Part shown: positions 1 to 7,681 of the stretch, one piece after another | Layout of the letters: every line of letters begins with the position of its first letter | How positions within the stretch are numbered: the first letter of the stretch is position 1 | DNA from: Sphingomonas sp. HF-S4 | Lineage (GTDB): Bacteria; Pseudomonadota; Alphaproteobacteria; Sphingomonadales; Sphingomonadaceae | Length of the DNA: 64,000 nt | Direction of reading: 5' to 3' | Assembly (NCBI RefSeq): GCF_032911445.1 | Contig: NZ_JAWJEJ010000001.1 | Coordinates: 1,922,001-1,986,000, forward strand | Translations under genes and position numbers: made by a program | Notes under the pieces: generated by a model | The model's database searches: none | What the model was told of the DNA's origin: nothing | What the model saw: the letters and a program-made list of their open reading frames with translations, nothing else

Positions 1-113
1 AGCGCGATCCGCACTTCGCGCATCGCGGTGCGGACATCGGCCTCGCCCAGCGCGCCACGCCCGCGCAGCCGCTCGAAAACGCCGCCTAGCCGATCGCTCA
101 GACTGTCGAACAT
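1..113 (-). CDS. ffh: Signal recognition particle protein Ffh (5' part, cut by window start)
   Basis: The reverse strand from an ATG at 111-113 reads MFDSLSDRLGGVFERLRGRG and continues with an acidic helix ending in REVRIAL, which is the conserved start of the Ffh N domain. About 37 residues lie in the window and the GTPase and M domains are beyond position 1. Ffh binds the 4.5S RNA and the signal peptide of nascent membrane proteins, then docks on FtsY. Both partners are present in this window (ffs near 33.5 kb, ftsY at 3.8 kb). The frame is too short for ordinary ORF calling but the N-terminal signature is clear. Confidence 0.9.
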   Translation of the reverse strand, partial: MFDSLSDRLGGVFERLRGRGALGEADVRTAMREVRIA

Positions 114-161
114 GGGACCAAAACACTCCAATTCCGGACCAACTTCCGCCAAACGCAAAAC

Positions 162-207
162 ACGCCGGCGGACGAAACCTCGTCGGCCGGCGTCACCCCT
201 TGGGGTG
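162..207. other. Two adjacent hairpins in the ffh/GGDEF intergenic region
   Basis: Positions 162-175 and 180-193 form a 14-bp inverted repeat with one mismatch and a 4-nt loop. It is followed directly by the perfect 14-nt palindrome CACCCCTTGGGGTG at 194-207. Read on the minus strand this lies in the ffh leader, about 50-95 nt before its start codon. Neither stem has a T-run, so a simple terminator is unlikely. The rest of the 268-bp gap (114-381) shows nothing else recognisable. Confidence 0.4.
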
Positions 208-381
208 CCCAATGTTCGCGTTCCACGGAACGGTCGGGGGCGCTCATAGCCCTGGATCGCGGAAAGCGCAACCTTCGCCTCGCCAGCGCCCGGTAAGGTT
301 TGGGAAAGCACGCCGCGTAACGCGATCTATACCGCGTCCGTGGCAATAACGCGCTAGTCGTCGAGGGGGCAGGCACCGGCA

Positions 382-2007
382 ATGTCGCTGGAAGTAGAGA
401 AAGATACGATGCAGGGCCGGGCCGCACGCCCCAACCTCCTAACCGGTGCGATCAGCATCGCCGCGATCCTGCTGTTCGTCGGCATCGGCAGCGCCGTGCT
501 GTCGAAGACGCTGCAATTCTATCTCCAGGGCGGCGAGCCGGTGGCGCAGCCGCTGGTGATCGCGCTGCTGCTCAACGTCGCGCTGATCCTGCTCGGCTGG
601 CGCCGCCATGCGTCGCTGAGCCACGAGCTCGAGATCCGCGCCGCCGCCGAGGAGCGCGCGCAGCAGCTCGCCAGCCGCGATCCGCTGACCGGCTTCCTCA
701 ATCGCCGCAGCCTCGCAGAGGAAGGCGCCGCGATGTTCACCCGCGCCCAGCGCCGCCGCAAGGCGATGGCGCTGGTGATGCTCGATCTCGATCATTTCAA
801 GACGATCAACGACATGCACGGCCATGCCGTGGGCGACGCGCTGCTCCGCGCGGTCGCGAGCGAGATCGCCCACTTCATGCCGCCGATCGCGCTCACCGCG
901 CGGCTGGGCGGCGACGAATTCGCCTGCGGCTTCCTGTTCGACGCCGCCGAGCCCGGCACGGTCGAGCGGATCGCCGAGAAGCTGGTCAGTCGCATGGCGC
1001 AGCCGTTCGAGGCAGAGGGGCTCCGCCTCCACATCTCATGCTCGCTCGGCATCGCGCGCTCGGACTTCGACTGTGCCGGGATCGATGCGCTGATGCGCGC
1101 TGCCGACATCGCGATGTATCAGGCCAAGAAGACCGGCCGGAACCGCTTCGCCTGGTTCGACCAGTCGATGGAGCGCGACCTGCAGATTCGCAACGATCTC
1201 GAATCGGGGCTTCGCCTGGCGATTCCCCGTCAGGAAGTCGTTCCCTATTTCGAGCAGCAGATCGACCTGATCACTGGCCGCCTCCACGGCTTCGAGGTGC
1301 TGGCGCGCTGGGAGCATCCGCAGCGCGGCACGATCAGCCCGGAACTCTTCATCCCGATCGCCGAGGAGACGGGCATGATCGGCGACCTGTCGCTGTCGAT
1401 CATGCGCCAGGCGCTGCTCGCCGCGCGCGACTGGGATCCGTCGCTCAGCGTCTCGATCAACATCTCGCCCTGGCAGCTCCGCGACGCGTGGCTGGCGCAG
1501 AAGATCATCAAGGTGCTCACCGAGACCGGCTTTCCCGCCAACCGGCTCGAGGTCGAGATTACCGAGAGCGCATTGTTCGACAATCTCGCGCTGGCGCAGT
1601 CGATCGTCGGCAGTCTCAAGAACCAGGGCGTCCAGCTCGCGCTCGACGATTTCGGCACCGGCTATTCGTCGCTCGCGCACCTGCGCGCGCTGCCGTTCGA
1701 CCGTATCAAGATCGACAAGAGCTTCATCATGTCGCTCAATGAAAGCGCGGATTCGGCCGCGATCGTCAATGCGATCATCAGCCTGGGCGAGAGCCTGAAC
1801 CTGCCGATCACCGCCGAAGGCGTCGAGGATGGGGCGATCGAGCAGCGGCTCAAGGCGATCGGCTGCGCCAAGGCGCAGGGCTGGCATTACGGCAAGCCGC
1901 TGTCGATCGCCGGCGCGCGCCGTCTGCTCGCCGAGCGCCGCCTGCTGCGCCATTCGAGCCCGATCGACGCCCCAGTGGCCGTTACCAGCCAGCGTTTGGC
2001 TGGCTGA
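382..2007 (+). CDS. Membrane-anchored GGDEF/EAL cyclic di-GMP protein
   Basis: This 541-residue protein has two hydrophobic segments (about residues 20-40 and 55-75), then a diguanylate cyclase domain with intact GGDEF near residue 176, then an EAL phosphodiesterase domain. The EAL signature reads EVL near residue 305. The other metal and catalytic motifs are visible: NISPWQL, EITES, DDFGTGYSS, KIDKSF and AEGVED. Either activity, or both, could be retained. No RxxD inhibitory site is seen just upstream of GGDEF. A start at the ATG of position 412 is possible. The end overlaps the convergent DUF924 gene by 26 bp. It probably sets local c-di-GMP levels at the inner membrane; signal and targets are unknown. 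Confidence 0.9.
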   Translation: MSLEVEKDTMQGRAARPNLLTGAISIAAILLFVGIGSAVLSKTLQFYLQGGEPVAQPLVIALLLNVALILLGWRRHASLSHELEIRAAAEERAQQLASRDPLTGFLNRRSLAEEGAAMFTRAQRRRKAMALVMLDLDHFKTINDMHGHAVGDALLRAVASEIAHFMPPIALTARLGGDEFACGFLFDAAEPGTVERIAEKLVSRMAQPFEAEGLRLHISCSLGIARSDFDCAGIDALMRAADIAMYQAKKTGRNRFAWFDQSMERDLQIRNDLESGLRLAIPRQEVVPYFEQQIDLITGRLHGFEVLARWEHPQRGTISPELFIPIAEETGMIGDLSLSIMRQALLAARDWDPSLSVSINISPWQLRDAWLAQKIIKVLTETGFPANRLEVEITESALFDNLALAQSIVGSLKNQGVQLALDDFGTGYSSLAHLRALPFDRIKIDKSFIMSLNESADSAAIVNAIISLGESLNLPITAEGVEDGAIEQRLKAIGCAKAQGWHYGKPLSIAGARRLLAERRLLRHSSPIDAPVAVTSQRLAG

Positions 2008-2560
2008 GATATTCCTCTTCCTCGGGTGTCGATACGCGCCCGAGCGCGGCGTTGCGGCTCGGATAGCGGCCGAAGCGTGCGATCACCTCGGCATGCTGGC
2101 GCGCATAATCGAGCGCCTCCTCGAGCCCCAGCGCCTCGTAGCAGCTGAGACTCACCGCCTGCATCTCGCGGTCCTCGGCATGCTCGAAGGGCAAGTAAAG
2201 GAACTGGCGCTGCTCGGGAGTCATCTCGCGGTCCCAGCCACGCTCGACCGCGACGCTCGCAAGCGCTTGCGCCAGGGGATCGGCGGCAAACGCCTCCGCG
2301 GTGCCGCGATGGACGTTGCGGCTGAACTGGTCGAGCAGGATCACCGCGGCGAGCAGGGTCCGCGGGTCGTCGCGCCATCCGGCGGCACCGCCTTCGAGCA
2401 CCTCTACGCGCATGGCCTCGAATCGCTCGCGGATCTCGCTGTCCAGTTCGTCGGACTTGGCGAACCATTGCTCGGGCGTCAGCCGGTCGAACCAGAAGCC
2501 GAGCACTTCCTCCGCCTTCGCGTGGACTTCCGCCGCCGCCGTCCCTAGATCGCTCGCCAA
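1982..2560 (-). CDS. DUF924 family protein
   Basis: The 192-residue product matches the DUF924 family by its pattern: LGFWFD near the N-terminus, a central LLDQFSRNVHRG block, FLYLPFEHAED, and a histidine/arginine-rich HAEVIARFGRYPSRN segment. The family is a TPR-like helical fold of unknown biochemical role. The frame opens with TTG at 2558-2560, which shares one base with the ATG of the divergent mtaB gene, and no ATG is available before the conserved core. The 3' end overlaps the convergent GGDEF/EAL gene. Confidence 0.85.
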   Translation of the reverse strand: MASDLGTAAAEVHAKAEEVLGFWFDRLTPEQWFAKSDELDSEIRERFEAMRVEVLEGGAAGWRDDPRTLLAAVILLDQFSRNVHRGTAEAFAADPLAQALASVAVERGWDREMTPEQRQFLYLPFEHAEDREMQAVSLSCYEALGLEEALDYARQHAEVIARFGRYPSRNAALGRVSTPEEEEYLSQPNAGW

Positions 2561-3783
2561 TGCCCGCCTCCTCGCCTCAGATCATCAATATGGGTTGCCG
2601 CCTCAACCTTGCGGAGGGCGAGTCGATCCGTGCGCTGCTTTCGGGGCGCGACACGATCGTGGTCAACAGCTGCGCGGTGACCAACGAGGCAGTCAAGCAG
2701 ACGCGGCGGGCGATCCGCCGCGCGCGTCGCGAGCGGCCCGAAGCGGAGCTGGTGGTCACCGGCTGCGCGGCGCAGATCGATCCCCAGGCCTTCGCGGCGA
2801 TGCCCGAGGTCAACCGCGTCCTCGGCAATGCCGAAAAGCTCGCACCCGCGGCATGGGCGGCGGCCGATCCTGTGCGGGTGCAGAACATCATGGCAGTGCG
2901 CGAAACTGCGCCACACCTTGCCGCGAGCTTCTCGACCCATGCGCGCGCGTTCGTCGAGGTGCAGAACGGGTGTGAACATCGGTGTACATTTTGCGTGATC
3001 CCCTATGGCCGCGGCAACAGCCGCTCGGTGCCGGCGGGCGCGGTGATCGATCGCATTGCCGCGCTCGCCGAGAGCCATGCCGAGATCGTCCTCACCGGCG
3101 TCGACCTGACAAGCTACGGCCCCGACCTCCCCGGCGCGCCGAGCCTCGGCCAATTGGTCGAGCGCATCCTGGCGCATGTGCCCAGGCTCCAAAGGCTGCG
3201 GCTGTCGTCGCTAGACGGCGTCGAGATCGATGGCCGGCTGTTCGCCTTGCTCACCCAGGAACCGCGGCTCCAGCCGCATGTCCACCTCTCGCTACAAGCG
3301 GGCGACGACATGGTGCTCAAGCGGATGAAGCGCCGCCACAGCCGCGCGCAGAGCGTCGCGCTGGTCGAGCGGCTGAAGGCCGCACGCGCGGACATCGCGA
3401 TCGGCGCCGATGTGATCGCCGGCTTCCCCACCGAGACCGAAGCGATGTTCGCCAACACGCTCGCGCTGCTCGACGATTGCGACGTCGTCCATCCGCATAT
3501 CTTCCCGTACAGCCCGCGCGAGGGCACCCCCGCCGCGCGGATGCCGCAGGTTGCGAAGGAAATTGTGAAAGAGCGTGCCGCCCGCCTCCGCGAGGCTGCC
3601 GCGGCGCGCCGTGCGCGCTGGCTGCAAAGCCTGATAGGCAGCACCCAGCAAGTGCTGATAGAGCGCCCTGGCGACCGCGGCCATGCCGGCAACTTCGCCG
3701 AAGTCCGCCTGCCGCATTCCCGCGTTGGAGAGATAGTGACCGTGACCATCAAGGCCGTGCAGGACGGAAAGCTGATCGCATGA
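2560..3783 (+). CDS. mtaB: tRNA t6A37 methylthiotransferase MtaB
   Basis: This radical-SAM enzyme adds a methylthio group to t6A37 of ANN-decoding tRNAs. The 407-residue protein has the N-terminal UPF0004 domain with three cysteines for the auxiliary cluster (GCRLN, NSCAVTN, TGCAAQ). The radical-SAM motif CEHRCTFC follows near residue 140, then a C-terminal TRAM-like region. The absence of a RimO- or MiaB-type N-terminus and the GCRLN start favour MtaB. The stop overlaps ftsY as ATGA, so translation is probably coupled. The start ATG at 2560 abuts the divergent DUF924 start, leaving no room for separate promoters outside the coding regions. Confidence 0.93.
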   Translation: MPASSPQIINMGCRLNLAEGESIRALLSGRDTIVVNSCAVTNEAVKQTRRAIRRARRERPEAELVVTGCAAQIDPQAFAAMPEVNRVLGNAEKLAPAAWAAADPVRVQNIMAVRETAPHLAASFSTHARAFVEVQNGCEHRCTFCVIPYGRGNSRSVPAGAVIDRIAALAESHAEIVLTGVDLTSYGPDLPGAPSLGQLVERILAHVPRLQRLRLSSLDGVEIDGRLFALLTQEPRLQPHVHLSLQAGDDMVLKRMKRRHSRAQSVALVERLKAARADIAIGADVIAGFPTETEAMFANTLALLDDCDVVHPHIFPYSPREGTPAARMPQVAKEIVKERAARLREAAAARRARWLQSLIGSTQQVLIERPGDRGHAGNFAEVRLPHSRVGEIVTVTIKAVQDGKLIA

Positions 3784-4730
3784 GCAGCAATCCCTCGTGG
3801 CACAACAAGCTGCTCGGCGGCTTCAAGAAAACCTCCGACCGCCTGCTCGGCAACCTCGCCGGCCTGTCGGGCGCCCGGCTCGACGATGCGACGCTCGACG
3901 AGATCGAGGAGGCGCTGATCGCCTCCGACCTCGGCCCCGCCACTGCCGCGCGGGTCCGCGTCCGCCTCGCCGAGGGGCAGTATGAGCGCAATCTCGAAGA
4001 GCTCGGCATTCGCCTGATCGTCGCCGAGGAGATCGAGAAGGCACTGGCCCCCGTCGCCAGGCCGCTCGAGATCGAGGCATTCCCGCGCCCGCAGGTGATC
4101 CTCGTCATCGGCGTCAACGGCAGCGGCAAGACCACCACGATCGCCAAGCTCGCCAACAATTTGATCGAGCAGGATTACGGCGTGATGCTCGCCGCGGGCG
4201 ACACCTTCCGCGCCGCCGCGATCGGGCAATTGAAGACCTGGGCCGAGCGGATCGGCGTGCCGATCGTCACCGGCCCGGAGGGCGGCGACGCCGCGGGGAT
4301 CGTCTACGAAGCAGTCAAGCAAGCGACCGCCACCGGCATCGACGTGCTGATCGTCGACACGGCCGGCCGCCTCCAGAACAAGCGCGAGCTGATGGACGAG
4401 CTGGCGAAAATCCGCCGCGTGCTCGGCCGGCTCAACCCGGAGGCACCGCACGACGTCGTCCTTGTCCTCGACGCCACCACCGGCCAGAACGCCTTGAGCC
4501 AGATCGAAGTGTTCAAGGAAGTCGCCGGCGTCACCGGCCTCGTCATGACCAAGCTCGACGGCACCGCGCGCGGCGGCGTCCTGGTCGCCGCCGCCGAGAA
4601 ATACGGCCTGCCGATCCACGCGATCGGCGTCGGCGAGAAAGTCGACGATCTCCGGGGCTTCGACCCCAGCGAAGTCGCGCGGATCATCGCCGGCGTCGAA
4701 GACCTCCTCTCGCCCCGGAAGCCCGCATGA
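3780..4730 (+). CDS. ftsY: Signal recognition particle receptor FtsY
   Basis: FtsY is the membrane-associated GTPase that receives the SRP-ribosome complex. The 316-residue protein carries the N-domain helices, then the G domain with GVNGSGKTTTIAKLA around residues 111-124, DTFRAAA, DTAGR and TKLDGTARGG, all diagnostic of SRP GTPases. The acidic A domain of E. coli FtsY is missing, as in many alphaproteobacteria. The ATG at 3780 overlaps the mtaB stop, and much longer readings of this frame only run out of phase through mtaB. The downstream ATGA overlap links it to yciB. Confidence 0.96.
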   Translation: MSSNPSWHNKLLGGFKKTSDRLLGNLAGLSGARLDDATLDEIEEALIASDLGPATAARVRVRLAEGQYERNLEELGIRLIVAEEIEKALAPVARPLEIEAFPRPQVILVIGVNGSGKTTTIAKLANNLIEQDYGVMLAAGDTFRAAAIGQLKTWAERIGVPIVTGPEGGDAAGIVYEAVKQATATGIDVLIVDTAGRLQNKRELMDELAKIRRVLGRLNPEAPHDVVLVLDATTGQNALSQIEVFKEVAGVTGLVMTKLDGTARGGVLVAAAEKYGLPIHAIGVGEKVDDLRGFDPSEVARIIAGVEDLLSPRKPA

Positions 4731-5350
4731 CCGAGTCTGCAACCCGCAAGCCGCTCTCGCCGGGGATACGCATGCTGATCGATTATGGTCCGCTGGCGGT
4801 GTTCTTCCTCGTCAACAGCTATGCCCCCGGCCTCCAGATCCAGCGGATCATGACCGCGACGGTCGCCTTCATGGTAGCGATGGCGGTAGCGATGGGGGTG
4901 AGCTGGTGGAAGGCGCGCCACATCTCGCCGATGCTGTGGATCACCGGCGCGCTCGTCCTCGTGTTCGGCAGCCTGACGCTGTGGTTCCACGACCAGACCT
5001 TCATCCAGATCAAGCCGACGATCGTCTACACGATGTTCGCGGTGATCTTGGGCTACGGGCTGATCGCGCGGAAGCCGCTGCTCCAGTCGCTGCTCGAGAC
5101 CGCCTATCCGGGGCTTTCCGCCAAGGGCTGGCGGCTGCTGACGATCAACTGGACCGGCTTCTTCATCGCGATGGCAGTGCTCAACGAAGCGATGCGCCAG
5201 GTGCTGACCTGGGACCAGTGGGTCACCTTCAAGACCTGGGCGGTGATCCCGATGACTTTGGTCTTCGCGATGCTCAACATTCCGATGCTGCTCAAGCACG
5301 GACTACAGCTGGAAAAGCCCGAAGACACCCCGATCCCGCCGGAGGGCTGA
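4727..5350 (+). CDS. yciB: YciB/IspA septation protein A family membrane protein
   Basis: The 207-residue protein is almost entirely hydrophobic, with about five to six transmembrane helices. It contains the family features LIDYGPLAVFF near the start and NWTGFFIAMAVLNEAMR plus WVTFKTW near the end. YciB proteins affect septation and envelope maintenance; their biochemical role is unsettled. The start overlaps the ftsY stop as ATGA, making it the third gene of a coupled operon. It is followed by a palindromic repeat and a terminator. Confidence 0.92.
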   Translation: MTESATRKPLSPGIRMLIDYGPLAVFFLVNSYAPGLQIQRIMTATVAFMVAMAVAMGVSWWKARHISPMLWITGALVLVFGSLTLWFHDQTFIQIKPTIVYTMFAVILGYGLIARKPLLQSLLETAYPGLSAKGWRLLTINWTGFFIAMAVLNEAMRQVLTWDQWVTFKTWAVIPMTLVFAMLNIPMLLKHGLQLEKPEDTPIPPEG

Positions 5351-5352
5351 AA

Positions 5353-5493
5353 CTCCTTCTCCCCTTGTGGGAGAAGGAAGGGGCCCGCTGCGAAGCAGTG
5401 GGAAGGATGAGGGGGACGTCACTCAAGACACACTCCCCCTCACCCTTCCGCCGATTTCATCGGCTCACTCCCTCTCCCACAAGGGGAGAGGGA
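5353..5493. repeat. MITE/REPIN-like imperfect palindrome of about 140 bp
   Basis: The left end holds a 9-bp hairpin (5355-5363 with 5369-5377) and the right end a related 9-bp hairpin (5470-5478 with 5484-5492). The two ends are inverted copies of each other, and inner segments also pair (GGAAGG-x2-GAGGGGG against CCCCCTC-x-CCCTTCC). The whole 140 bp can therefore fold back on itself. The terminal motif built on CTCCCCTTGTGGGAG looks like a dispersed sphingomonad intergenic repeat, but only one copy lies in this window. It separates yciB from the sodB terminator. Confidence 0.6.
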
Positions 5494-5501
5494 ATAAAAA
5501 A

Positions 5502-5525
5502 GGCGCCGGACTTGCGTCCGACGCC
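5502..5525 (-). terminator. Rho-independent terminator of sodB (possibly bidirectional)
   Basis: GGCGCCGGA and TCCGACGCC form a 9-bp stem with one central mismatch and a 6-nt loop. On the minus strand it is followed by a run of six T residues (the A-run at 5496-5501), which fits termination of sodB 25 nt after its stop codon. The plus strand has a weaker CCCCTTTT tract that could help end the mtaB-ftsY-yciB transcript. Confidence 0.7.
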
Positions 5526-5549
5526 CCTTTTGCCTTTTTCGCAGAAAGC

Positions 5550-6164
5550 TCAGCCCTTGGCGGCTTCGTAGCGCTTCGCGACTTCGTCCCAGTTCACCAC
5601 GTTCCACCAGGCCTTGAGATAGCCCGGACGGTCGTTGCGATACGTCACGTAATACGCGTGCTCCCACACGTCGTTGCCCAGGATCGGCGTGCCCTTGACC
5701 GGCGCGATGTCCATCAGCGGGTTGTCCTGGTTCGGGGTCGAGGTGATCTCGAGCTCGCCCGATCCGTTGACGATCAGCCACGCCCAGCCCGAGCCGAACT
5801 GGTTGGCGCCCGCGGTGTTGAACTGCTCCTTGAGTGCATCGAGCGAGCCGAACTTGGCATCGATCGCCTCGGCCAGCGCGCCGCTGGGGGCGCCGCCGCC
5901 GTTCGGGCCCATCGTCTTCCAGAAGAAGTCGTGGTTCCAATAGCCGCCGCCATTGTTGCGCAGCTTGGCCGGAGCCTTGCCCATCTGCTGCTGCAGCTCC
6001 TCGATCGTCTTGCCTTCGAGGCTGGGATCCTCGGCCACCGCTTCGTTGAGCTTGGCAGTGTAGGCCGCGTGGTGCTTGGTGTGGTGGAGCGTCATCGTCT
6101 CCTTGTCGATCGTCGGCTCCAGCGCGTCATAGGCATAGGGCAGCGGCGGCAGTTCGAAGGCCAT
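5550..6164 (-). CDS. sodB: Superoxide dismutase, Fe/Mn family
   Basis: The enzyme dismutates superoxide to oxygen and peroxide. The 204-residue product begins [17 protein letters not shown] and contains [18 protein letters not shown] and the metal-ligand signature DVWEHAYY near the C-terminus. This is a complete single-domain SOD with no signal peptide, so it is cytoplasmic. The GGG-x-WNHDFFW pattern resembles iron enzymes, but metal choice cannot be fixed by eye. The start at 6164 is chosen because AGGAGA lies 7-12 nt upstream; a longer frame to 6230 adds residues unlike any SOD. Confidence 0.95.
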   Translation of the reverse strand: MAFELPPLPYAYDALEPTIDKETMTLHHTKHHAAYTAKLNEAVAEDPSLEGKTIEELQQQMGKAPAKLRNNGGGYWNHDFFWKTMGPNGGGAPSGALAEAIDAKFGSLDALKEQFNTAGANQFGSGWAWLIVNGSGELEITSTPNQDNPLMDIAPVKGTPILGNDVWEHAYYVTYRNDRPGYLKAWWNVVNWDEVAKRYEAAKG

Positions 6165-6256
6165 GTTGGTTCTCCTCTCGGGGTTCGAATGGGCAACGCG
6201 ATGGACGCCATATGGCTCCGCAGTTTTCATTTCGCCAGCGCACCGAGCGCGAAATT

Positions 6257-7294
6257 TTAGCCCCCCGCCCCCAGCAGTTCGTGACGCTTCAAGGCATGCC
6301 GCAACTGGTCATAGGTCAGCCCCAGCGCCTCGGCGGTCGAGCGCTGGTTGTAGCGATGCTCCGCCAGCGCGCGCGACAGCACCTGCCGCTCGAACGCGTT
6401 CACGCGCGACTTGAAGTCGGTGCCGCCGTCGAACACCGCCGTCGGCGGTGCCTCCTCGGCCGGCATGGGCGCAGCCGCCGCCGGCGTGGAAGCGGTTGCC
6501 GCAACCGTAGCCGTCTTCGGCCGGAAGGGCGACTTGAACGGATCGATCTCGATCGAATCGACCGGCCCCTCGCGCTCCCAGCGATACACCGCGCGCTCGA
6601 CGACGTTGCGCAGCTCGCGGACATTGCCCGGCCAGTCATAGGTCATCAGCGTGTCGAGCGCGTTGGGGCCCCAGCCCGGCCAGTCGGCCAGCCCGATCTC
6701 CGATGCCATCCGCCGCCCGAAGAATTCGGAGAGGACCTCGATGTCGCCGCGCCGCGCACGCAAGGGCGGCAGGGTCACCACCTCGAAGCTCAGCCGATCG
6801 AGCAAGTCGGCGCGGAACGTCCCCTTGTCGACCTTGTCGGGCAGATGCTCGTTGGTCGCCGCGACGATGCGCACATCGACGTTCAAGGGCCGCGACGAGC
6901 CGATCCGCGTGACTTCGCCATATTCGACCGCGCGCAGCAGCCGCTCCTGCGCCGCCATCGACAGCGTGCCGAGCTCGTCGAGGAACAGCGTGCCGCGATG
7001 CGCCTCCTCGAAGCGTCCCGCCCGCGCCTTGGTCGCGCCGGTGAACGCGCCCGCCTCGTGCCCGAACAATTCGGCCTCGATCAGCGTCTCGGGCAGCGCC
7101 GCGCAATTCATCACGATCAGCGGCTGGTCCCAGCGCGGGCTGAGGCGGTGGAGGCGCTCTGCAACGAGTTCCTTGCCGGTCCCGCGCTCGCCGATCACGA
7201 GGACAGGACGGTCCAGCGCCGCGGCGCGGCTGGCGCGCTCGAGGGCATCGAGAAAGGCCCCGGATTGGCCGATGACTTGAGTAGCGCGCTCCAT
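6257..7294 (-). CDS. pspF: Phage shock protein operon activator PspF
   Basis: This is a sigma-54 enhancer-binding protein of 345 residues. It lacks an N-terminal receiver domain, as PspF does, and starts directly with the AAA+ module: Walker A GERGTGKE, the GAFTGA loop, FLDELG and the arginine-rich sensor region. A short helix-turn-helix ([19 protein letters not shown]) ends the protein. It lies divergent from the psp operon, whose promoter carries a near-perfect -24/-12 element. In the known E. coli system PspA binds and inhibits PspF until envelope stress releases it; the same logic is inferred here. The ATG at 7294 gives the canonical N-terminus. Confidence 0.93.
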   Translation of the reverse strand: MERATQVIGQSGAFLDALERASRAAALDRPVLVIGERGTGKELVAERLHRLSPRWDQPLIVMNCAALPETLIEAELFGHEAGAFTGATKARAGRFEEAHRGTLFLDELGTLSMAAQERLLRAVEYGEVTRIGSSRPLNVDVRIVAATNEHLPDKVDKGTFRADLLDRLSFEVVTLPPLRARRGDIEVLSEFFGRRMASEIGLADWPGWGPNALDTLMTYDWPGNVRELRNVVERAVYRWEREGPVDSIEIDPFKSPFRPKTATVAATASTPAAAAPMPAEEAPPTAVFDGGTDFKSRVNAFERQVLSRALAEHRYNQRSTAEALGLTYDQLRHALKRHELLGAGG

Positions 7295-7335
7295 GCCGAA
7301 CCTTTGGCGAATTTTCCCAATACTTGGCAAGTGAT

Positions 7336-7350
7336 ATTCGGCGCCCGAAT
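7336..7350. promoter_or_regulatory. Candidate PspF upstream activating site
   Basis: ATTCGG-CGC-CCGAAT is a perfect 6-bp inverted repeat centred about 70 bp upstream of the predicted transcription start of the psp operon. That is the usual enhancer position for a sigma-54 activator. It also lies just upstream of pspF, where binding could give autoregulation. A second imperfect symmetric motif, ACTTGGCAAGT, lies immediately before it at 7322-7332. Confidence 0.5.
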
Positions 7351-7395
7351 GCCTGATGAATGGCAAAAACGGCGGATTTCTGCGGTTTCCGTAAA

Positions 7396-7412
7396 TTGGC
7401 ACGGCTTCTGCA
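7396..7412 (+). promoter_or_regulatory. Sigma-54 promoter (-24/-12) of the psp operon
   Basis: TTGGCACGGCTTCTGCA has GG and GC exactly 10 nt apart and matches the sigma-54 consensus TGGCAC-N5-TTGC with one change. Transcription would start near 7423, some 47 nt before the 35-residue ORF. The divergent pspF gene supplies the cognate activator, so element and regulator support each other. Confidence 0.85.
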
Positions 7413-7469
7413 AAGATGTCGGCAAGCCCGATGACGGGCAGACACAACACCAGGTTCAGGGACAAGATC

Positions 7470-7577
7470 ATGACCTACGAAGCCAAGAATGCACGCAACG
7501 CCTTCCTCGCCATCACCGTCGCCTTCTTCGCCAGCGCCATCCTGATGGCCGGCGCAGTCGGCCCGGCGATCGCCTGA
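7470..7577 (+). CDS. 35-residue membrane or secreted leader peptide of the psp operon
   Basis: An ATG at 7470 opens a 35-codon frame whose product has a short polar N-terminus (MTYEAKNARNAF) and one hydrophobic stretch ending MAGAVGPAIA. It looks like a small membrane peptide or a bare signal peptide. It is the first frame of the sigma-54 transcript and precedes pspA by about 105 nt containing two stable hairpins. The ribosome-binding site is only moderate (GGGACAAG). I do not recognise the family. The position suggests a psp-regulated small protein, but translation is unproven. Confidence 0.55.
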   Translation: MTYEAKNARNAFLAITVAFFASAILMAGAVGPAIA

Positions 7578-7592
7578 GGCCACGAAGTCTCC

Positions 7593-7657
7593 CCGCTCAC
7601 CCGCCCCGGTGAGCGGAAACCCGCCGGGAGGGTCACCCCCTAGATCCCTCCCGGCGG
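7593..7657 (+). promoter_or_regulatory. Twin perfect hairpins in the psp transcript before pspA
   Basis: The first stem pairs CCGCTCACC (7593-7601) with GGTGAGCGG (7608-7616). The second pairs the 12-nt CCGCCGGGAGGG (7621-7632) with CCCTCCCGGCGG (7646-7657). Neither is followed by a T-run. They lie between the 35-residue ORF and the pspA ribosome-binding site (AAGGAG near 7669). They could act as an mRNA-stabilising or processing element that sets PspA above the upstream product, or as attenuators. Confidence 0.6.
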
Positions 7658-7681
7658 TCCCTAATACGAAGGAGTGTTAGA

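Noticed and set aside
2982-3779. N-terminal extension of ftsY running through mtaB
   Set aside because: The extension is out of frame with mtaB and Arg/Pro-rich. FtsY homology begins at the ATG of 3780, which overlaps the mtaB stop.
5367-6260. Plus-strand frame through the repeat and sodB region
   Set aside because: It is antisense to sodB, whose metal-binding motifs are complete, and begins inside the palindromic repeat.
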